Assembly (NCBI GenBank): GCA_028679075.1
Contig: JAJRCF010000002.1
Coordinates: 62,001-126,000, forward strand
Reading direction: 5' to 3'
DNA from: Methanoregula sp.
GTDB taxonomy: Archaea > Halobacteriota > Methanomicrobia > Methanomicrobiales > Methanospirillaceae
DNA: 64,000 bases
Below the pieces are notes generated by a model, which searched no databases, was not told the DNA's origin, and saw only the letters and a program-made list of their open reading frames with translations. How positions within the stretch are numbered: the stretch's first letter is position 1; each line of letters begins with the position of its first letter. A program made the translations under genes and the position numbers. Shown piece after piece: positions 60,169-64,000 of this stretch.

Positions 60169-60744
60169 ATGTTTATCACCGCCAACTGCCCCGAGTGCAA
60201 CGATGAGACCGAGCACGAGGTACTTGCGGATTCCCGCGACATGCTCGTCCGGTGCACAACCTGCGGCCATCACCAGCGTCTCCCGAAAGAAAAGGAGCCG
60301 CAGGCGCTCATGATCAAGGCAATCGTTTCCCGCGAAGGGACCTCGAAGGTCTGCGGGATCGAGCTTGCGGAAGAGGACGAATGCAGCGTGGACGACCACC
60401 TTGTTGCCGAGTGCGGCGACGATGCCTTCGGTGTCGAAGTGACCTCGATCGAATGCGGAGACAAGAGAGTGAACCGGGCAAAGGCTCCCGATATCACGAC
60501 CCTGTGGACCCGGACAATCGAGAATGTCATTGTCAAGGTCTCCATCCATGATGGCAGGAGGACAATCCCGGTCTACATGGAGTGCGATGGCGAACAGCCG
60601 TTTGTGGTCAACGACATGTATGTGGCATCCGGGAAACGGTTCCGGATCTCGCACCTCAAGCTCAGGGACGGCCCGCTCATGAGAAAAGAGGGCTGGAAGA
60701 CCGTTGCTCACCGTATCAAGCGGATCTACGGCATCCGGGTATAA
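60169..60744 (+). CDS. HVO_0476-type zinc-ribbon protein
   Basis: A 191-residue archaeal protein. An N-terminal zinc ribbon (CPECNDETEHEVL...CTTCGHHQ) is followed by a beta-rich domain (ECGDDAFGVEVTSIECGDKRVNRAKAPDITTLW) and a basic C-terminus (REGWKTVAHRIKRIYGIRV-like). The family is restricted to Euryarchaeota and may act in transcription or RNA metabolism, but function is not established. It converges with the thioredoxin gene across 6 nt. Confidence 0.85.
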   Translation: MFITANCPECNDETEHEVLADSRDMLVRCTTCGHHQRLPKEKEPQALMIKAIVSREGTSKVCGIELAEEDECSVDDHLVAECGDDAFGVEVTSIECGDKRVNRAKAPDITTLWTRTIENVIVKVSIHDGRRTIPVYMECDGEQPFVVNDMYVASGKRFRISHLKLRDGPLMRKEGWKTVAHRIKRIYGIRV

Positions 60745-60750
60745 TCCTTT

Positions 60751-61011
60751 TCATAGGTATTTTTTCAGGGTGGACTCCATCTGTTCAACGTGGACCACGC
60801 CTTCAAACCGCTCCTTTTCAGCACCGTCCGCGATCACAATGATAGTAGGTGTTGCTTTCAGGTGAAATTCTGCAACATATCCCGGATTTTTGATCGCATC
60901 GATCTCCTCTATAGGAATACCGAGTTTCTTTGTTACTTCGGCATTGATCGGTGCCTGTTCCATGCAGCCCATACATCCCGGCTGGAAAAAGCAGAGTACA
61001 CGAATCGCCAT
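60751..61011 (-). CDS. Thioredoxin-like protein
   Basis: An 86-residue small redoxin. The active site is CMGCMEQ (C-x2-C), and the cis-proline loop is KATPTIIVI. Length is closer to glutaredoxin-like methanogen thioredoxins than to the 105-residue bacterial form. It probably reduces disulfides in metabolic enzymes. The nearest same-strand gene is the FKBP 44 nt upstream, so co-transcription with that folding factor is possible. Confidence 0.85.
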   Translation of the reverse strand: MAIRVLCFFQPGCMGCMEQAPINAEVTKKLGIPIEEIDAIKNPGYVAEFHLKATPTIIVIADGAEKERFEGVVHVEQMESTLKKYL

Positions 61012-61055
61012 GAACAGGAATCGGTCCCGGCAATAAAAAGGATATAGGTCGGTTA

Positions 61056-61748
61056 TTACTGCTTGGTGAAGGAACTCACCGTGATCTCGGCATAGGGATA
61101 GCCGAAATCAACAACGGCACCTGCGGGGGTGAGCCGGGTGACCTGCCCGAACCTGAGATAAGTGATCTCCGTCGAGTTGGATGCGGTCGCATTCGGGGTT
61201 TCTGATACGCCCATCACAAGCGAGTCGCCAATCGAAAGCTCGCTCATGTTCACATTAACTCTCTGCAGGTCATCTGCCGAGAAGATGGTGCTCATGGCAC
61301 TGCCCGAGGTAAAGTTCACCTTCTTCTTCTCACCGGTCCTCATATCCACAACACCTCTGCTTATCGCGTTATATTCCGGGTTGTACAGTGCAAATCCTTC
61401 CGTGCTCCCGCCGTTGCTTGCGATATAGACGGGGACCGGGTAGATGGCCTGGTTCAGGGACTGGTTTGCAATAAGAGTCAGCTGCTGGGTATACAGGATC
61501 CCGCTCCCGCTGCTGATCTGCTGTTTGTACAGCTGCTCGTTTGAGGTCATGAATGGATTACCCGCTGTATCATAGAGCGTATAATCGATCACGACCTGGT
61601 CTCCTGCCTTAATCGGGGCAATACCGGTGATCCAGTTCATTCCCATGGATGAAACCACCATGATGAACACAAACAGCACTGCGGCAATGACAAAAAGTAC
61701 CTTCTTCCACTTGGATTGTGCTGCTTCTTTTTGCTTTTGTTTACCCAT
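61056..61748 (-). CDS. Membrane-anchored FKBP-type peptidyl-prolyl isomerase
   Basis: A 230-residue protein. An N-terminal membrane anchor (VLFVIAAVLFVFIMVVSSMGM) precedes an outward FKBP domain of the large-insert (SlyD-like) archaeal type: IKAGDQVVIDYTLYDTAGNPFMTS, a flap region rich in Asn and Ser, and VVDMRTGEKKKVNF. It likely aids folding of exported proteins. A strong AAGGAGGATC Shine-Dalgarno is present, and the gene diverges from hsp20 across 150 nt. Confidence 0.85.
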   Translation of the reverse strand: MGKQKQKEAAQSKWKKVLFVIAAVLFVFIMVVSSMGMNWITGIAPIKAGDQVVIDYTLYDTAGNPFMTSNEQLYKQQISSGSGILYTQQLTLIANQSLNQAIYPVPVYIASNGGSTEGFALYNPEYNAISRGVVDMRTGEKKKVNFTSGSAMSTIFSADDLQRVNVNMSELSIGDSLVMGVSETPNATASNSTEITYLRFGQVTRLTPAGAVVDFGYPYAEITVSSFTKQ

Positions 61749-61784
61749 ACGTAACGATCCTCCTTACTACATCGTAACCACACG

Positions 61785-61842
61785 CTATAAACTATTCCGA
61801 TATGTAATGGTATAATAGCAATGTTTATTAAGTATATTTAGT
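61785..61842. promoter_or_regulatory. Divergent promoter region FKBP / hsp20
   Basis: On the plus strand TTATTAAGTATATTTAG (about 61825-61841) is a TATA candidate for hsp20. On the minus strand AATAGTTTATAGCG (about 61785-61800) is a candidate for the FKBP gene. A GTTAGGTTAAC palindrome-like motif follows near 61845-61856 and could bind a heat-shock regulator. Confidence 0.4.
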
Positions 61843-61898
61843 AACGTTAGGTTAACCCATTATTGACAGAATGGGTACCATGAAAAGGAGGAATGGTC

Positions 61899-62372
61899 AT
61901 GGCATGGAGAAGATATCCACCTGATTCCATCTGGCAGGAGATGGAAGATATGCGGGCGGAACTTGACAGCATGTTCCACCTGGCGTCAGCGGGCAACAGG
62001 CTCCTGCCGGCCGCAGGGAGAAGCGACCGCATGCTTTCGGCAATCCGCGGCGAGTTCCGCGTGGATGTCCGGGAACACGGTGATGAGATCATTGTCGTCG
62101 CAGACCTCCCGGGAGTCGACAAAGAGGCCGTTGCCCTGCAGCTGCTGAATCCCAGAACTCTTGAGATATCCTGCGAACGAACCGATAAGACAGAAGATAC
62201 CGCCGGGGGATTCTACATGCGGGAACGCGTGTCCGGCTCCATGAGCCGGGCCGTCATCCTTCCGGCTGATGTCACCGAAAACAATGCAAGAGCAAGTTTC
62301 AGGAACGGGGTCCTGGAAGTGACCCTGAAAAAGACCGCCCCGCAAAAAAAATCCAAGATCGAGATCGAGTAA
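61899..62372 (+). CDS. Hsp20/alpha-crystallin small heat shock protein
   Basis: A 157-residue small heat shock protein. The alpha-crystallin domain runs from FRVDVREHGDEIIVVADLPGVDKEAV to the A-x(n)-NGVLEVTLKK motif (ASFRNGVLEVTLKK), followed by a short C-terminal tail with KIEIE. It is an ATP-independent holdase. GGAGGA lies directly before ATG 61893 but 6 nt before ATG 61899, so the latter is chosen. A textbook hairpin terminator follows. Confidence 0.93.
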   Translation: MAWRRYPPDSIWQEMEDMRAELDSMFHLASAGNRLLPAAGRSDRMLSAIRGEFRVDVREHGDEIIVVADLPGVDKEAVALQLLNPRTLEISCERTDKTEDTAGGFYMRERVSGSMSRAVILPADVTENNARASFRNGVLEVTLKKTAPQKKSKIEIE

Positions 62373-62403
62373 CCACCGGCAACGGTGGTTTTTTTCTTTT
62401 TTT
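62371..62403 (+). terminator. Hairpin-plus-T terminator after hsp20
   Basis: AACCACCG-GCAA-CGGTGGTT forms a perfect 8-bp stem with a tetraloop, followed by TTTTTCTTTTTTT. The stem begins within the hsp20 stop codon. It is the clearest intrinsic-type terminator in the window. Confidence 0.8.
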
Positions 62404-62443
62404 ACCGATGTTTTAAAGTGCCTGAGGCCGTAAAGCTGTACTG

Positions 62444-63229
62444 ATGGACAAAAAAAAGGTCAAGGACTATATGACCTATGATGTTGTCAGCGTCGATTTC
62501 AACGGCACGGCAAAGGACGTCATCGACCGGATCCAGAAGACCCATCATGACGGGTTTCCGGTCGTAAAGGAGAACATGGTCGTCGGGTATATATCGGCCC
62601 GTGACCTGCTCTTCGTCCAGCCGGAAACACCGGTCGAAAAGGTCATGTCCTCAAACCTTATTGTCGCCGACCCTGAGATGGACATCAACGATGCAGCCCG
62701 TGTCATCTTCCGGAGCGGTATCCAGAAACTGCCGGTTGTTGACGAGAAGAATAACCTCCTGGGCATCATCTCCAATTCTGACGTGATCCGGTCGCAGATC
62801 GAGCACGTATCTCCTGAGAAAGTCTTCAATTTCATGACCACGCTCAAGAAACTCTATAACGTGGACCCCACGCTCGACCGGGGGACGATACCGGTCAAGG
62901 AACTCCTTCCCACCCAGTCGAAGATCTATGAGGACGAACTGGAGGGCCGGATCTATGAGATCAAGAAGGGGCTCGCCGAGCCGATCATTGTCGTAAAACG
63001 CCCGGGACGCATCATCCTCGTCGACGGCCACCACCGGGCCATAGCGGCAAAGAAACTTGGTATCACCGCGCTCGATGCATACATCATCGAGATCAAGGAA
63101 GATATCGAGCTGGGCATGGAACGCACGGCGCTCGCGATGAACTTAAAAACCCTTGACGATGTGCAGGTGCTCGATTACGCCCGTCACCCGCTTGTTGCGA
63201 TCACGCACCGCCTGGTTAAACGTGTCTGA
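62444..63229 (+). CDS. CBS-pair protein with ParB/SerK-like domain
   Basis: A 261-residue protein. Residues about 7-125 are two CBS motifs (VKDYMTYDVVSVDF... and SGIQKLPVVDEKNNLLGIISNSDV) that bind adenine nucleotides. Residues about 140-245 are a ParB/Srx/SerK-like domain with VDGHHRAIAAKKLG. In Thermococcus a ParB-fold SerK phosphorylates free serine using ADP, so this may be a nucleotide-regulated kinase; a DNA-linked ParB role is less likely without partition genes. It is monocistronic. Confidence 0.82.
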   Translation: MDKKKVKDYMTYDVVSVDFNGTAKDVIDRIQKTHHDGFPVVKENMVVGYISARDLLFVQPETPVEKVMSSNLIVADPEMDINDAARVIFRSGIQKLPVVDEKNNLLGIISNSDVIRSQIEHVSPEKVFNFMTTLKKLYNVDPTLDRGTIPVKELLPTQSKIYEDELEGRIYEIKKGLAEPIIVVKRPGRIILVDGHHRAIAAKKLGITALDAYIIEIKEDIELGMERTALAMNLKTLDDVQVLDYARHPLVAITHRLVKRV

Positions 63230-63242
63230 TGACATGTTAAAC

Positions 63243-63360
63243 CACTCACAGGACTGATGTCCTGTTCGCAGATCAAAAGAGTCTGAAGACTCTTTTTCCC
63301 ACTCACAGGTCTGATGACCTGTTCGTTTGCGAAGAGAGTCTGATAATTTACTCTTTTTCC
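63243..63360 (+). repeat. Two tandem double-hairpin units with T-tracts
   Basis: Each unit contains CACTCACAGG-N-CTGATG-N-CCTGTTCG and then an AGAGTCT...ACTCTTTTTCC hairpin. In unit 1 the first stem is ACAGGA/TCCTGT, in unit 2 ACAGGT/ACCTGT, a compensated change. Both second hairpins end in T-tracts, as in terminators for the upstream CBS gene. Confidence 0.65.
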
Positions 63361-63421
63361 TGCTCTGTTGAAATCATTTCAAGATGCTAACGCTCCCGGG
63401 CTTACATTGTACTCGTGGTGG

Positions 63422-63645
63422 GGGGGTCGGGCGGTGTACTTCCTGTGCGAACAAACCGGTGTGGTTCAGGAAGTTGCCGTCGGAAATTGTCCCCCGGATC
63501 TGGTGGTCACGGGCGACAAAATGTTAAAGTACACCGCCCGACCCCCGCAGGGCCCCTCCCATTTCCGAGCCGGATTCGTCCAGTTTTACGGGGTGGATGA
63601 AGGGACGGTCCTGGCTCCGTGGGTGACGGGGGTCGGGCGGTGTAC
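63422..63645. repeat. Three exact copies of GGGGGTCGGGCGGTGTAC
   Basis: The 18-mer lies at 63422-63439 and 63628-63645 on the plus strand and at 63529-63546 inverted. Each direct copy can pair with the central inverted copy, over spacers of 89 and 81 nt. No gene is associated. Confidence 0.75.
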
Positions 63646-63727
63646 AAATGGAGCGGGCGGGGGAGCTCATATCAAAAAAGGTTATTTACCGAGCTAATTT
63701 TTCAAAGGTTTTGAAAAAGGGATTTTT

Positions 63728-63960
63728 GGCTCTGTAGAAAACCTGTGTGGGATAGTGTTAGATAGGGATGGAGCCACGGGCGCTCGGGGTCTGCCGACCC
63801 TCGCCCCGTGGAACTTAGCCGTATGCGAGCCTTGAAAAAAATTAAAAACTAAGGGGGTCAAGGGGGCTTGCCCCCTTGGACTGCCTCCCCCCCTGGGGGA
63901 GAGAGGGGGTCACACTCGTAATTCCACTGAGTGTATTGTGAGAAGGATTTCTACAGAGCC
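63728..63960. mobile_element. MITE-like element (233 bp)
   Basis: Perfect 13-bp terminal inverted repeats GGCTCTGTAGAAA (63728-63740) and TTTCTACAGAGCC (63948-63960) bound 233 bp, and the 7-bp direct repeat GATTTTT flanks both ends (63721-63727, 63961-63967) as a target-site duplication. The interior has no ORF but has strong hairpins: CCACGGG...CCCGTGG at 63774-63811 and AAGGGGG-CTTG-CCCCCTT near 63860-63877. It would need a transposase in trans. The IS family cannot be assigned from this window. Confidence 0.7.
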
Positions 63961-64000
63961 GATTTTTTATTTTTTAAAAAAACCTACGAACCTTCGTACC

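Larger units (their letters stand above)
63230..64000. other. Gene-free, repeat-rich right end
   Basis: 771 bases without a convincing gene. From left to right: two tandem double-hairpin units, three 18-bp repeats and a MITE-like element. The 109-codon ORF here (63368-63697, TTG start) spans the repeats, has no ribosome-binding site and no recognisable family, so I do not call it a gene. Confidence 0.6.

Noticed and set aside
62444-63229. Chromosome-partition ParB
   Set aside because: No ParA or parS is visible, and the CBS fusion with the VDGHHRA motif fits the SerK-like branch better.
63243-63360. CRISPR array
   Set aside because: There are only two units, they are hairpins ending in T-tracts, the repeats are imperfect and there are no spacers or cas genes.
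63368-63697. 109-codon plus-strand ORF at the right end
   Set aside because: TTG start, no ribosome-binding site, and the sequence is largely the 18-mer repeats read in one frame.

Overview
The window is archaeal DNA, most likely from a Methanomicrobiales methanogen (Methanoregula-like; the family assignment is an inference). The archaeal signals are direct: SBDS, the 20S proteasome alpha subunit, RNA polymerase Rpo12 and Rpo4, ribosomal proteins L37ae, L15e, L21e, L31e, L39e, L18ae and S19e, prefoldin, NAC, SRP54/FtsY, three RNase P proteins, digeranylgeranylglyceryl phosphate synthase, and TATA boxes with GGTGAT/GGAGG Shine-Dalgarno sites. A heterodisulfide-reductase-A-like protein, a DUF116 protein and a PKD-repeat surface protein point to the methanogens. 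The sequence is GC-rich except for one AT-rich island at about 12.06-13.4 kb.

Layout. 0-2.4 kb: an unusual Fe-S uracil-DNA-glycosylase-like gene and leuA. 2.4-6.9 kb (minus strand): the conserved translation/proteasome/RNase P superoperon rpl15e-rpp30-pop5-psmA-sbds-rpl37ae-rpoP-pcc1-pfdB, without the exosome genes that often sit in it. 7.2-12.06 kb: moaC-nnr, divergent from a DHH nuclease, a PUA protein, NAC and trmI. 12.06-13.4 kb: an AT-rich island with an orphan HsdR-N-like nuclease and repeats. 13.4-17.4 kb: a hypothetical gene and a three-gene nucleotide-sugar operon (diaminouronate type). 17.6-19 kb: pyrBI. 19.2-21.5 kb: the PKD surface protein. 21.5-26.9 kb: coaD, gamma carbonic anhydrase, short HdrA-like protein, mtnA, DUF116, bactofilin-like protein and DGGGP synthase. 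26.9-29.9 kb: tRNA-Arg(CCT), trm1, a DRG-family GTPase, tRNA-Glu(CTC) and a 43-codon gene. 30-35.7 kb: an MFS exporter, small lineage-specific genes, PsiE and an ABC-2 exporter.

35.7-55.3 kb holds a second minus-strand translation superoperon (rnp4-yhbY-rps19e-pdcd5-PP-loop-rpl39e-rpl31e-eif6-rpl18ae // pfdA-ftsY-srp54-trmY-pus10-rpl21e-rpo4-DUF655-ksgA // hemK2). It is broken twice by opposite-strand genes: a polyamine/membrane cassette (44.7-50.3 kb: homospermidine synthase, ornithine-type decarboxylase, DJ-1-like, EF-like domain, three membrane proteins) and thiC (36.5-37.7 kb), which has a short leader ORF. 55.4-63.2 kb carries purN, a CNNM transporter, a TIM-barrel enzyme, xseAB, DUF371, a zinc-ribbon protein, thioredoxin, a divergent FKBP/Hsp20 pair and a CBS-ParB protein. 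The last 770 bases have no convincing gene but are dense in repeats, including a 233-bp MITE-like element with 13-bp terminal inverted repeats and a 7-bp target duplication.

The dominant theme is RNA and protein biogenesis: tRNA modification (TrmI, Trm1, Pus10, TrmY, Pcc1), tRNA processing (RNase P), ribosome maturation (SBDS, eIF6, KsgA) and chaperones. The best candidates for something undescribed are a two-copy, roughly 110-nt double-hairpin element whose loops are conserved while one stem changes with pairing kept (7084-7193 and 12970-13079), and the repeat field at the right end.
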